From the NCBI GenBank assembly GCA_016288755.1, contig JAEELE010000096.1, positions 1-64,000 of the forward strand: a DNA stretch of 64,000 nucleotides. The letters run 5' to 3'. This document shows positions 8,647 through 16,501 of the stretch, in pieces (positions within the stretch are counted from its first letter, which is position 1; every line of letters begins with the position of its first letter). The DNA comes from Oscillospiraceae bacterium (GTDB lineage: Bacteria; Bacillota; Clostridia; Oscillospirales; Ruminococcaceae). Both the position numbers and the translations under genes were made by a program. A model generated the notes under the pieces. It was not told the DNA's origin and searched no databases. It saw nothing but the letters and a program-made list of their open reading frames with translations.

Positions 8647-8925
8647 TCACTCCTTGCTTGCGTAATACGCCTCGATCACGCGCCGCACGACTTCGGGCGT
8701 GACGGCATCGGGGATCGGCACCGGCGATTTTGTCAAATACCGCGCATCCGGGCGGACGCAGGAATCCAGCGGTACGATCAGTGCGCGTTCGCCGTCCGCA
8801 GAGACGATATGCAGCCGGAGCATGCCGCCGGTCAGGTCGGGGTCCTCGTAATACGGCGCGACAAACCAGTAATACAGCCTGCCGTTCACGGTGATTTTCC
8901 GCTTTCCCTTCGGGCTGATCGCCAT
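8647..8925 (-). CDS. hypothetical small protein in the gat cluster
   Basis: A 92-residue protein opening MAISPKGKRKITVNGRLYYW, with a predicted all-beta N-terminal half (alternating strands, aromatic YYWFVAPYYED) and a C-terminal helix ending EAYYASKE. No cysteines, signal peptide or membrane segment are present. It starts 28 bases after gatA and ends 6 bases before the Cys-pair protein. I do not recognise the family. Steady codon use and tight packing argue that it is a real gene. Confidence 0.75.
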   Translation of the reverse strand: MAISPKGKRKITVNGRLYYWFVAPYYEDPDLTGGMLRLHIVSADGERALIVPLDSCVRPDARYLTKSPVPIPDAVTPEVVRRVIEAYYASKE

Positions 8926-8953
8926 ATTCTCACCGCCCTGTCATAAGATGCGG

Positions 8954-10393
8954 TTATTGTGCGCTTTCATACGCCGCCGCTGCCTGATAGATCTTCGCCT
9001 CGGAGAACGCCGGACCGATGAGCTGGAAGCCGACGGGCAGCTCTGCGCCGTTCTGCGCGGATGTTCCGCACGGAACGGAGATCGCGGGCAGACCGCCGAG
9101 GTTGACCGGCACTGTGCAGATATCGCCGAGCGCCATTTCCATCGGGTCTGCGGATTTTTCGCCGATCTTATAGGCGGGCGTCGGCGCGACCGGTGTCAGC
9201 AGCAGATCGTATTTTGCGAAGAGCTCCTTAAAGGCGCCGATCAGCAGCGTGCGCGCCTGCTGCGCCTTCTTGTAGTAGGCGTCGTAATAGCCCGCGGAGA
9301 GCACATAGTTGCCCAGCAGAATGCGCCGGCGCACCTCTCTGCCGAAGCCCTGCGTGCGGGTCTTGCGATAGAGCTGATCGAGATTTTCGATGCCCTCGGC
9401 GCGGAAGCCGTAGCGGATGCCGTCAAAGCGTGCGAGATTCGACGACGCCTCGGCGCAGCACAGCACATAATATGCCGGCAGCGCGTATCCGACGGCGGGC
9501 AGCGAGCATTCCTCGATCTCTGCGCCCTGCTTTGCGAGCGTATCTGCGGCGTTTTTCACGAGCCGCGCAACGTCCGGATGAATGCCCGCGCCGAAATATT
9601 CCTTCGGCAGACCGATGCGCATTCCGGTGAGGTCCTTGCCGATCAGCGCGGAATACTTCGTGTCAAATTCGGGCAGCGAGGTCGAGTCGCGGCGGTCGTG
9701 GCAGGAGATCGCCTCCAAAACCTTCGCATTGTCCGCGACTGTTTTCGTCAGCGGTCCGATCTGGTCAAAGCTCGACGCATAGGCGACCAGCCCGTAGCGT
9801 GACACGGTGCCGTAGGTGGGCTTCATGCCGACCACGCCGCAGAACGACGCGGGCTGACGGATGGAGCCGCCGGTGTCCGAGCCGATCGCAAACACGCATT
9901 CGTCCGCAGCGACAGCCGCCGCAGAGCCGCCCGAGGAGCCGCCCGGCACATGATCGGGCGCCGCGGGATTGCGCGTGACCTGCAGCGCAGAATTCTCCGT
10001 GGAGCTGCCCATCGCAAATTCGTCCATGTTGGTCTTGCCGAGCATGACCGCGCCCGCCGCTTTGAGGCGCTCGGTTACGCATGCGTCATAGACCGGCAGC
10101 CAGTGTTCGAGCATTTTGGAGGCACAGGTCGTGCGCACGCCCTTGGTGGTGATGTTGTCCTTCATTGCAAACGGGATGCCCGTGAGTGCGCCGCCCTCGC
10201 CGTTTTTCAGCATGGCGTCTGCGGCGTCAGCCTGTGCGAGTGCGGTCTCCTCCGCGACGGTCAGATAGGCGCCGATCCGGGCGTCCTTTTCGGCGATTGC
10301 GCGCAGGGCGTCCTGAGCGAGCTCCCGTGCGGAGACCTCGCGCTTTTGCAGCAGAGCCGAAAGCTCCGCAATGTTCATTTTCGTATATTCCAT
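8954..10393 (-). CDS. gatA: Asp-tRNA(Asn)/Glu-tRNA(Gln) amidotransferase subunit A
   Basis: A 479-residue amidase-signature glutaminase that supplies ammonia for transamidation. The Ser-cisSer-Lys triad is visible: Lys in PFAMKDNI, then GGSSGGSAAAVA and the nucleophile serine in GSDTGGSIRQPASFCG. MLGKTNMDEFAMGSS is also typical. The length matches the family. AAAGGAG lies 8 bases before ATG 10393; an internal ATG 15 bases later is less likely. It follows gatC by 14 bases in one operon. Confidence 0.97.
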   Translation of the reverse strand: MEYTKMNIAELSALLQKREVSARELAQDALRAIAEKDARIGAYLTVAEETALAQADAADAMLKNGEGGALTGIPFAMKDNITTKGVRTTCASKMLEHWLPVYDACVTERLKAAGAVMLGKTNMDEFAMGSSTENSALQVTRNPAAPDHVPGGSSGGSAAAVAADECVFAIGSDTGGSIRQPASFCGVVGMKPTYGTVSRYGLVAYASSFDQIGPLTKTVADNAKVLEAISCHDRRDSTSLPEFDTKYSALIGKDLTGMRIGLPKEYFGAGIHPDVARLVKNAADTLAKQGAEIEECSLPAVGYALPAYYVLCCAEASSNLARFDGIRYGFRAEGIENLDQLYRKTRTQGFGREVRRRILLGNYVLSAGYYDAYYKKAQQARTLLIGAFKELFAKYDLLLTPVAPTPAYKIGEKSADPMEMALGDICTVPVNLGGLPAISVPCGTSAQNGAELPVGFQLIGPAFSEAKIYQAAAAYESAQ

Positions 10394-10407
10394 GCTCCGC
10401 GCTCCTT

Positions 10408-10695
10408 TCAGCCGATGACCTTCGGCAGCGTGATCAGCCCGTCCTCGGATTCGGTGCCCGAGAGCAGGGTATCGCGGTCGAGGCGCTCTGCGGCGGGGAT
10501 ATCCTCGCGCAGAACATTCTGGAGCGGAGCGATATGCGCGGTCGGCGCAACGCCCTCGGTATCAAGGTCAGAGAGCTGCTGGAAGAAGGTCAGCATTTCG
10601 GCAATGCTCTCGGAGAGTGCCGCTGTTTCCTCCTCGGGAATGTCCAGTCTGGAAAGCCACGCGAGCGTATCCAGCGTTTTTTCATCAAGCTGCAT
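10408..10695 (-). CDS. gatC: Asp-tRNA(Asn)/Glu-tRNA(Gln) amidotransferase subunit C
   Basis: A 95-residue GatC, the small belt-like subunit that stabilises GatA and GatB. It opens with MQLDEKTLDTLAWLSRLDI and carries FFQQLSDLDTEGVAPTAH and LREDI, all typical. The reading frame is open further upstream, but the ATG at 10695 is preceded by AAAGGAG at the right distance and matches the family start. First gene of the gat operon, with a clear promoter 50 bases upstream. Confidence 0.95.
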   Translation of the reverse strand: MQLDEKTLDTLAWLSRLDIPEEETAALSESIAEMLTFFQQLSDLDTEGVAPTAHIAPLQNVLREDIPAAERLDRDTLLSGTESEDGLITLPKVIG

Positions 10696-10744
10696 TGTAT
10701 TCTCCTTTGCTGTATTTCTCGGCATCAGATGCCCATACAGATAT

Positions 10745-10773
10745 AGTATAGCATATTTTGCAGAAAAACGCAA
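10745..10773 (-). promoter_or_regulatory. promoter of the gat operon
   Basis: On the minus strand TTGCGT and TATACT are separated by 17 bp, with TGC before the -10. The spacer pattern TTTTC...AATATGC is shared with the promoters at 41555, 41649 and 42867. Confidence 0.75.
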
Positions 10774-10889
10774 TGGGGAGACCGGAAGATTTTTGACGGA
10801 CGGGGAGCCGGGGGAGCAGGTCGCCGGGAACGAAAATCCCCGCTTTCCTTCCGCGATCCGCATCCAGCTGCTCCGCGCACAACGGGTGA

Positions 10890-10918
10890 TTGCAATTTTG
10901 TTGATTATATGCTATAAT
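10890..10918 (+). promoter_or_regulatory. promoter of the rsmE operon
   Basis: TTGCAA at 10890-10895 and TATAAT at 10913-10918 are separated by 17 bp, with an extended TGC. It is divergent from the gat promoter and about 28 bases before the rsmE start. Confidence 0.75.
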
Positions 10919-10945
10919 ATGGGGGATGAAAGGAGTGACCAACGT

Positions 10946-11674
10946 ATGCCGCGTTTTTTTGATGACAGCTTTTCCCCGGACAACCCCGTCCTGACCGATG
11001 CAAATGCCCGGCATATCGGGCTCTCTCTGCGGATGAAGCCGCAGGAGGCCCTCACCGTCAATTCCTGCGGCACCGACTATCACTGCCGCATTTCCGCCGT
11101 CACCCCCGAAACGGTCTCGCTGGAGATCCTCGAGGCAGTGCCGTGCAGCAATGAACCCGGCTGCCGCGTCATCCTCTTTCAGGCGCTCCCGAAGGCGGAC
11201 AAGCTCGAGCAGATCATTCAGAAATCTGTCGAGCTCGGCGTCACCGAGATCGTTCCCGTGCTGACCCGCAGATGCATCGCCAGACCCTCCGCGGGCGATT
11301 TTCAGAAGAAGCTCCCCCGCCTGCAGAAGATCGCACAGGCGGCTGCACAGCAGTCCGGGCGCGGCATCATTCCCGCCGTGGCACCGCTGCATACGCTCAC
11401 GCAGGCTGCCGCGCGTCTCTCCGACGCCGAGGTCGCAGCCGTACTCTACGAGAACGAGACCGCAGGCAGCGTCTCCTTCTCCGCGCTGCCCGCAGACGCG
11501 AACAGCTATGCACTCTTCATCGGCAGCGAGGGCGGCTTTGATCCCGAGGAGGTCGAAATGCTCTGCGAAAAGGGCTGCGTGCCGGTCTGGCTCGGCAGCC
11601 GCATTCTCCGCTGTGAGACCGCACCGCTCGCCGCACTCTCTGTGCTCATGTTCCGCACGGGCAATCTGGGCTGA
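10946..11674 (+). CDS. rsmE: 16S rRNA m3U1498 methyltransferase
   Basis: A 242-residue SPOUT-class methyltransferase that modifies U1498 of 16S rRNA. The family pattern is clear: an N-terminal PUA-like barrel, then QALPKADKLEQIIQKSVELGV, and the knotted SAM site FIGSEGGFDPEEVE and LGSRILRCETAPLAAL. AAAGGAG lies 10 bases before ATG 10946. The frame is open far upstream, but the family start and the ribosome-binding site agree. It begins an operon with a phosphatase and a tRNA methyltransferase. Confidence 0.95.
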   Translation: MPRFFDDSFSPDNPVLTDANARHIGLSLRMKPQEALTVNSCGTDYHCRISAVTPETVSLEILEAVPCSNEPGCRVILFQALPKADKLEQIIQKSVELGVTEIVPVLTRRCIARPSAGDFQKKLPRLQKIAQAAAQQSGRGIIPAVAPLHTLTQAAARLSDAEVAAVLYENETAGSVSFSALPADANSYALFIGSEGGFDPEEVEMLCEKGCVPVWLGSRILRCETAPLAALSVLMFRTGNLG

Positions 11675-11719
11675 ATTCCCCGTGCCCGACTCAGCACCGC
11701 AGACAGGAGGACGACCGTT

Positions 11720-12433
11720 ATGATCTATGTCATGAGCGACATACACGGCTGTCACGCATTGTTTCAGCGCATGTGCGAACAGATCCGTTTTACCGAGGAT
11801 GACGACCTGTATATCCTCGGCGACTTCATCGACCGCGGCGATCAGCCGATCCCGCTCCTGCTCGACTGCATGGACCGGATCAACGTATACCCGCTGCTGG
11901 GCAATCACGAGGCGGTCATGCTGCAATGCATCACCGGGCTGCCCGACGAAGCCGCCGTCGGCAATGTGACCGATTATTACACCGATGAGGGCCTCGCCGT
12001 GTTCTCCGCGTGGATGGAAAACGGCGGCGCCGTCACGCTTGAGCAGTATCTCGCGCTTCCGCCCGAGCGCAGAGCCGAGCTGCGCGATTATCTGACAGAA
12101 TTCCGGCTCTTCGAGGAGCTGACCGTTCCGGACGGGCGGAAATTTGTGCTGACGCACAGCGGCATCGAGGGCTTTGACCCCGAAAAGCCGCTGGAGAGCT
12201 ATCCCGCGGATGCGCTGCTCAACGCACGCCCGCAGCAGACCGACCGCTTTTTTGACGACCGCATTCTGATCTTCGGGCACACACCGACGCTGACCTATCC
12301 GCAGCTGCACGGCAGAGCCGAGGTGCTCATCACCGACACCTACATCAACATCGACTGCGGCGCCGTATTTCAGGAGGCGGGCGGCAAGCTCGCGTGCCTG
12401 CGCCTTGACGATATGGAGGTCTTTTATGTCTGA
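11720..12433 (+). CDS. PPP-family metallophosphoesterase (Ser/Thr phosphatase-like)
   Basis: A 237-residue cytosolic phosphatase. The metal-site motifs of the PPP family occur in order: DIHG near residue 7, GDFIDRGD near residue 34, GNHE near residue 63, and later a histidine in THSG and FGHTP. This group covers bacterial PrpA/PrpB-like protein phosphatases and ApaH-like hydrolases, and the substrate cannot be assigned. The GGAGG before ATG is well placed. Its last eight bases overlap the start of the methyltransferase gene, so the two are coupled. Confidence 0.88.
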   Translation: MIYVMSDIHGCHALFQRMCEQIRFTEDDDLYILGDFIDRGDQPIPLLLDCMDRINVYPLLGNHEAVMLQCITGLPDEAAVGNVTDYYTDEGLAVFSAWMENGGAVTLEQYLALPPERRAELRDYLTEFRLFEELTVPDGRKFVLTHSGIEGFDPEKPLESYPADALLNARPQQTDRFFDDRILIFGHTPTLTYPQLHGRAEVLITDTYINIDCGAVFQEAGGKLACLRLDDMEVFYV

Positions 12434-13013
12434 GAAAACACCGTCCGTCCGACAGCTGAAGGTGCTCGATCTGGCGCACCGCTGCCTGCGAGAGCATGTG
12501 CAGCCGGGCGATCTCTGCATCGACGCGACCTGCGGGCGCGGCAATGACACGAGGCTGCTCTGCACGCTCACCGGCGACACCGGGCATGTCATCGCGTTCG
12601 ACATTCAGCCCGACGCGATCGCGAGCACGGAACAGCTGCTCGCAGAAAACGGGCTCAGCGCCGAGCTGCACTGCGAAAGTCACGCAGATATGGAGAAATA
12701 CGCGGAGCCGGGCACGGTCTCTGCGATCGTGTTCAATTTCGGCTGGCTGCCCGGCGGCAGTCACGATATCTTCACGCATGCCGATTCGAGCATTGCCGCG
12801 CTGAATGCGAGCCTGCGCCTGCTGAAAACCGGCGGCGTGCTGGTGCTCTGCATCTATTACGGCGGGGCAAACGGATTTTCGGAGCGCGATGCCCTGCTTG
12901 ATTATCTCGCGGCGCTCGACAGCCGGTATTACACCGTGCTGCAGTGCCAGTTCCCGAACCGCACCGGCTGCCCGCCCTTTGCCGTGTTTGTGACGAAGGA
13001 CGCAGCGCCGTGA
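12426..13013 (+). CDS. mnmM: tRNA mnm5-type wobble uridine methyltransferase, MnmM/YtqB family
   Basis: A 195-residue class I SAM-dependent methyltransferase of the YtqB (rRNA_methylase, PF06962) type. Motif I is CIDATCGRGNDT, an acidic AFDIQ ends the second strand, and the family-specific FNFGWLPGGSHDIFT is present. YtqB proteins are known to methylate the wobble uridine side chain in Gram-positive bacteria; the assignment here is by family pattern. ATG 12426 lies inside the previous stop region and is preceded by GGAGG. With rsmE it forms a small RNA-modification operon. Confidence 0.85.
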   Translation: MSEKTPSVRQLKVLDLAHRCLREHVQPGDLCIDATCGRGNDTRLLCTLTGDTGHVIAFDIQPDAIASTEQLLAENGLSAELHCESHADMEKYAEPGTVSAIVFNFGWLPGGSHDIFTHADSSIAALNASLRLLKTGGVLVLCIYYGGANGFSERDALLDYLAALDSRYYTVLQCQFPNRTGCPPFAVFVTKDAAP

Positions 13014-13018
13014 ATACC

Positions 13019-13144
13019 GTGTCTCCGACAGATTTCCGTGGGCGCTCCGCCCCTAACCCCATATCGGGATTCTTAAGGACTGGCAGCCCTTAAGCGGGTG
13101 TAGCGCAGCGTGCGAGAGCCCCATTATCAATCCATCGGAGATAC
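13019..13144. repeat. palindromic intergenic element with GTGTCTCCGA ends
   Basis: The left end is GTGTCTCCGACAGATT and the right end is the imperfect inverse, TATCAATCCATCGGAGATAC. The interior holds GGGATTCTTAAGG and GGGCGCTCCGCCC. The same internal blocks occur in the element at 36395-36590, and the ends match the perfect palindrome at 49409-49463. No coding capacity is seen. Confidence 0.7.
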
Positions 13145-13164
13145 CACTTTTCCCCGACAAACTG

Positions 13165-13201
13165 AGCGGACAGCCCGTACTTCGGACTGTCCGCTGCTTT
13201 T
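13165..13201. terminator. terminator hairpin between convergent mnmM and GH74 gene
   Basis: AGCGGACAG pairs with CTGTCCGCT around a 13-base loop, followed on the plus strand by GCTTTTG. On the minus strand the hairpin is followed by CAGTTTGTCGGGG. It serves the mnmM operon and probably also the GH74 gene. Confidence 0.7.
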
Positions 13202-13209
13202 GTTGTGCG

Positions 13210-15894
13210 TTACGGCGCGAGCTGCGCCTCTGTGATGAGGTTTGCGAGATACTGCAGAATCTTGTTCAGATCGTCGACCGTCAGTGTGGCAGCGCCCATG
13301 ACCTTTGCATTGCGGACGCCCTCTGCCGAGACCCTGATCTCCTTGTCCTCCGCGAGATAGCGTGCGAGCAGCACGCAGTCGGAGATATTGACCAGCTTGT
13401 TGCAGTCGGCATCGCCCCAGAGGATTTCGGTGTCCGTCGGCTTCGTGGTCGTGGTCGTTGTCGTGCCGGTGACAGGCGGCTCGGTGCCGTCGGAGAGCAC
13501 GCCGTAGACGATGCCGCAGCCGACCGTCGACATATAGACCTTGCCGAATTCGTTCATGTCGCCGACGATGTAATTGCCGTTTCCGGTGCCGCCGTAGAGG
13601 TGTGCGGTGTTGATGCAGACCCATGTTTTGCCCGCATCGGTCGAGCGGTAGATGCCCTCGGGGTCGGTCTCGAGCGGCTTGCCGTAGAAGTAGATCGTGT
13701 TGACGCCGCCCTTCTTCTCCGGTGCGCCGTAGCCGAGCGTCTTGCAGTAAAAGACATTGTCGAGCTTTTCGACCGTGACCTTGCCGCCGCTGACAGTCGC
13801 GTGATACATGCCGTACCAGCCGCCGCCGAGCATCAGCTCGCCCTTGCCGAGGTATCCGATTCTGCCTGCGCTGTCGCACTGATCGTACATGCAGACATCG
13901 GTGCTGGTGAAGGTCTTGCCGCCGTCGGTGCTCACGCAGATCTTGTACTGCGCGTCGGTCGCATCCGGCTCGGTCTTGGAATAGTGCCACGAGGAGTTGA
14001 AATAGGTCGCGTAGGCGTAGACGGTGTTCGGGTCATCCGGCTCGATCAGCAGCATTGTCGGCTTGGAGCCGTACTGCGAGGGGATGCCGTCGCACTTGGA
14101 CCACGAGCCGCCCCAGTTGTCGCTGTAGGAGACGCCGCCGTCGTCCTTGCCGGTGTTGAAGATGCGGTATTTGCCGGAGGAGATTTCCGCGATCGCGAGC
14201 TTGCCGCCCTTGACCGCCGGCGAAAATTCCTTCCATGTCTTGCCGCGGTCGAGCGTGTAATAGCCGGCGCCGTTGTCGCCCTCTGCAATGCGCGCCCACA
14301 CGTCGGTATTCTGCGGGCAGACGGCGATTGCGCTGGTGCTGCCCATGTTCGGCTGATACTGCAAGCCGATCTTGTCGGGCGCTTCGTGCACAAAGCCGTC
14401 GTAGTCACCGATGGCGGAGAGGTCCAGCCCGTCTGCCGTCGAGACAAAGTCGAGCGCGACAACCTCCTCGATGCCGTCCGGGTGGAAGCTGAACTGCGGC
14501 ACATCTGCCCATGTGTTGCTGCACATGAACACACCGTTGCCGGAGGTCGCAAGCGAGCGGTCGGGCTTGACCGGGTCGATGACGTAAGCGCCGACCCAGT
14601 GGATCGCCTTGTCACGGATCCACGCATAGCCGCCGTCATCGAGATATTCCGCGATGGGCGGCTGACCCCAGACCGGCGTAATGCCCGGCGTGGTCTCGAC
14701 CCATGTTTCGCCGCCGTCCTCGGATTTGAAGAATTTGTCGCCCCAGCACGGACCGTGCTCGTCGTCCCACGCCTGCCAGAGCTGCGCATTCGAGAAGAGA
14801 CCGCAGGTCGAGCAGACCATGCGCTTGGGGTTTGTCGGGTCAACGCTGACGCCGCTGTAGCCGCCCTCGGCTGCGCTTGCGAATTCGCCGGAGGGCTTGA
14901 TGAACAGATGCTTCAGCGGGGAAATATCCGTGACCGTGCCGGTCTTGGTGTCGAGCTTCTTGACACTGCCCGAGGCTGCACCGTTTCCGACGCAGACCGC
15001 GCCCTGAAACGCGAAGTACAGATTGCCCTGTCCGTCGCCGGTGATTCTGCCGGGGATATTTTTCGCGTCCAGCTTGCCGCTCAGGTCGGTGAACTTGTCG
15101 TCCTTCACGCTGGCGCTGACGACATTGTACTTGCCGGACGAGGACGAGCCGACGTACACGGTGCCGTCCCAGATATAGATGCTGGAGATGCCGTTCTGCG
15201 TCATATACTCGCCGTCGGTCAGGGCATGGCGCATATTGCTTGTCCATGTCGGCCACTTGATCTCATATCCGTAGAGCCCGAGGTCGCCGTAGCTCTTGAC
15301 GGTGTTCCATGTTTTGCCGCCGTCGGTGGATTTGATGAGGCAGGAGTCGCCTGCGTAGACGTCGCCGCCGCAGTAGATTGTTTTCGGGTTGTCGGGGTCG
15401 ATCGCGATGGATTCGCCCATCTGGCGGCCGTTGCCGTTTCCGTGCACCTGAATCATATCGGTGACGTCGGTCTCGGTGAAGGTCTTGCCGCCGTCGGTGG
15501 TCTTGAAGATCACGGTCTTCTCGGAGGAGAAATAGGCACAGCCGCAGAGGAAATAGACGGTGTTGTCATCGGTCGGGTCGATCGCCATTGCGTCGACCGA
15601 GAGCAGACCTCTGTCGGCGTCGGTGATGAACCCGAGCAGCTGCTCCCATTGATCGGTGCTGTAGTTGTACTTGTAGGCGCCGCCGACGTCGGTGCGGGCA
15701 TACATTGCCTTCTTGCCGGTCACGATGCCGGAGACGAAGCCGCCGCCGCCGATGCGGAGCGCGTCCCACTTCATCGTGGAGGAGATGTCCTTGGTGGCTG
15801 CTGCGCCGTGCAGCGCCATCGTCGGCACGGATGCGGCGAGCACGCCTGCTGCCGCGAGCACGGTCAGACCGCGCAGAATTCTGGTACGCTTCAT
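13210..15894 (-). CDS. GH74 xyloglucanase-type glycoside hydrolase with dockerin
   Basis: An 894-residue secreted enzyme. A signal peptide (MKRTRILRG followed by a hydrophobic stretch to about residue 33) precedes a two-propeller GH74 catalytic region. Hallmarks are YARTDVGGAYKYN near the N-terminus, repeated sialidase-type turns such as STDGGKTW, and LDLSAIGDYDGFVH in the middle. GH74 enzymes mostly cut xyloglucan. A short Thr-rich linker (TTTTTTKPT) leads to a C-terminal dockerin of about 65 residues. Its first calcium loop is DADCNKLVNISD, but the second (NAKVMGAATLTVDD) lacks most ligands. ATG 15894 was chosen from the signal peptide. It is monocistronic with its own promoter and convergent with mnmM. 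Confidence 0.93.
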   Translation of the reverse strand: MKRTRILRGLTVLAAAGVLAASVPTMALHGAAATKDISSTMKWDALRIGGGGFVSGIVTGKKAMYARTDVGGAYKYNYSTDQWEQLLGFITDADRGLLSVDAMAIDPTDDNTVYFLCGCAYFSSEKTVIFKTTDGGKTFTETDVTDMIQVHGNGNGRQMGESIAIDPDNPKTIYCGGDVYAGDSCLIKSTDGGKTWNTVKSYGDLGLYGYEIKWPTWTSNMRHALTDGEYMTQNGISSIYIWDGTVYVGSSSSGKYNVVSASVKDDKFTDLSGKLDAKNIPGRITGDGQGNLYFAFQGAVCVGNGAASGSVKKLDTKTGTVTDISPLKHLFIKPSGEFASAAEGGYSGVSVDPTNPKRMVCSTCGLFSNAQLWQAWDDEHGPCWGDKFFKSEDGGETWVETTPGITPVWGQPPIAEYLDDGGYAWIRDKAIHWVGAYVIDPVKPDRSLATSGNGVFMCSNTWADVPQFSFHPDGIEEVVALDFVSTADGLDLSAIGDYDGFVHEAPDKIGLQYQPNMGSTSAIAVCPQNTDVWARIAEGDNGAGYYTLDRGKTWKEFSPAVKGGKLAIAEISSGKYRIFNTGKDDGGVSYSDNWGGSWSKCDGIPSQYGSKPTMLLIEPDDPNTVYAYATYFNSSWHYSKTEPDATDAQYKICVSTDGGKTFTSTDVCMYDQCDSAGRIGYLGKGELMLGGGWYGMYHATVSGGKVTVEKLDNVFYCKTLGYGAPEKKGGVNTIYFYGKPLETDPEGIYRSTDAGKTWVCINTAHLYGGTGNGNYIVGDMNEFGKVYMSTVGCGIVYGVLSDGTEPPVTGTTTTTTTKPTDTEILWGDADCNKLVNISDCVLLARYLAEDKEIRVSAEGVRNAKVMGAATLTVDDLNKILQYLANLITEAQLAP

Positions 15895-15982
15895 AATGGT
15901 TTGCCCCCTGATGTTTGTGTTTGATTCATTTTTATGACCATCTTGCTGCGGCTGTTTTTTCGCCGCTGCTTCTGTACTTTCT

Positions 15983-16011
15983 ATTATAACATGCAAAAAG
16001 ACAAAATGCAA
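15983..16011 (-). promoter_or_regulatory. promoter of the GH74 gene
   Basis: Minus-strand TTGCAT and TATAAT are separated by 17 bp. The leader from here to the start codon is about 85 bases. Confidence 0.75.
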
Positions 16012-16092
16012 TACTCGCGCTCTGCCGTTTTTTGGGCAGTCTGTGTAATCCGTTTCGTGCAAATCGAATAAACCCAAAGCAGATGCTTAACA

Positions 16093-16120
16093 GAATGCGG
16101 AATTCGGAATGCGGAATGAT
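16093..16120 (+). repeat. heptanucleotide tandem repeat, unit GAATGCG
   Basis: Four 7-bp units read GAATGCG, GAATTCG, GAATGCG and GAATGAT. It lies in the 607-bp gap between the GH74 gene and sipL, a gap that otherwise holds promoters and repeats only. Confidence 0.7.
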
Positions 16121-16214
16121 GGCGGGGGATTTTTGTTTGCTGTTCTGAATCGTTGTTTTTGCTGTGTCTTTCGTTGAGCGGCGGGGTAATTTATGTTCCC
16201 TGTTCTTTATCGTT

Positions 16215-16345
16215 TGTCCGGCTGTGCCTTTCACTGGGCGCGGGGAGCCCCCGCTGGCATTTCCCTCCGGGTAAGGTTTCGCGGAGCCTCCCAATTTTGC
16301 GCAACACACGGCGCTAAAGCGCCTTTTTTGGCGCGATACTCCCTA
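16215..16345 (+). repeat. interspersed palindromic element, forward copy
   Basis: The ordered blocks CCCCCGCTGGCATTTCCCTC, CGCGGAGCCTCCCA and CACGGCGCTAAAGCGCC match the element after the stop at 4494. It is followed within 40 bases by a heptanucleotide array. Confidence 0.65.
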
Positions 16346-16377
16346 TATTTCTTTCAATCAGCAGAAGCAACGGAACA

Positions 16378-16419
16378 ACTCCTCACTCCTCACTTCTCAC
16401 TCCTCATTTCTCATTTCCC
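16378..16419 (+). repeat. heptanucleotide tandem repeat, unit ACTCCTC
   Basis: Six in-register 7-bp units read ACTCCTC, ACTCCTC, ACTTCTC, ACTCCTC, ATTTCTC and ATTTCCC. The preceding ACGGAACAACTCCTC is shared exactly with the array at 22920. Confidence 0.8.
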
Positions 16420-16421
16420 AA

Positions 16422-16450
16422 TCATATCTTCCGCATGCGCCGCATATGTA
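16422..16450 (+). promoter_or_regulatory. possible sigma-E-type sporulation promoter for sipL
   Basis: TCATATC at 16422-16428 and CATATGTA at 16443-16450 are separated by 14 bp, close to the mother-cell sigma-E pattern (an ATATT-like -35 and CATACA-like -10). The sipL ribosome-binding site follows about 40 bases later. No sigma-A promoter is evident here. The assignment rests on motif likeness and gene function. Confidence 0.35.
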
Positions 16451-16501
16451 TTACCAGAAATGCGCGGCACTGGCTGCCCGCTGCGTCAAGGAGGCAATAT
16501 C

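Noticed and set aside
10408..10863. Extended start for gatC giving 151 residues
   Set aside because: The extra N-terminal residues cover the promoter region; the ATG at 10695 has a proper ribosome-binding site and matches the GatC family.
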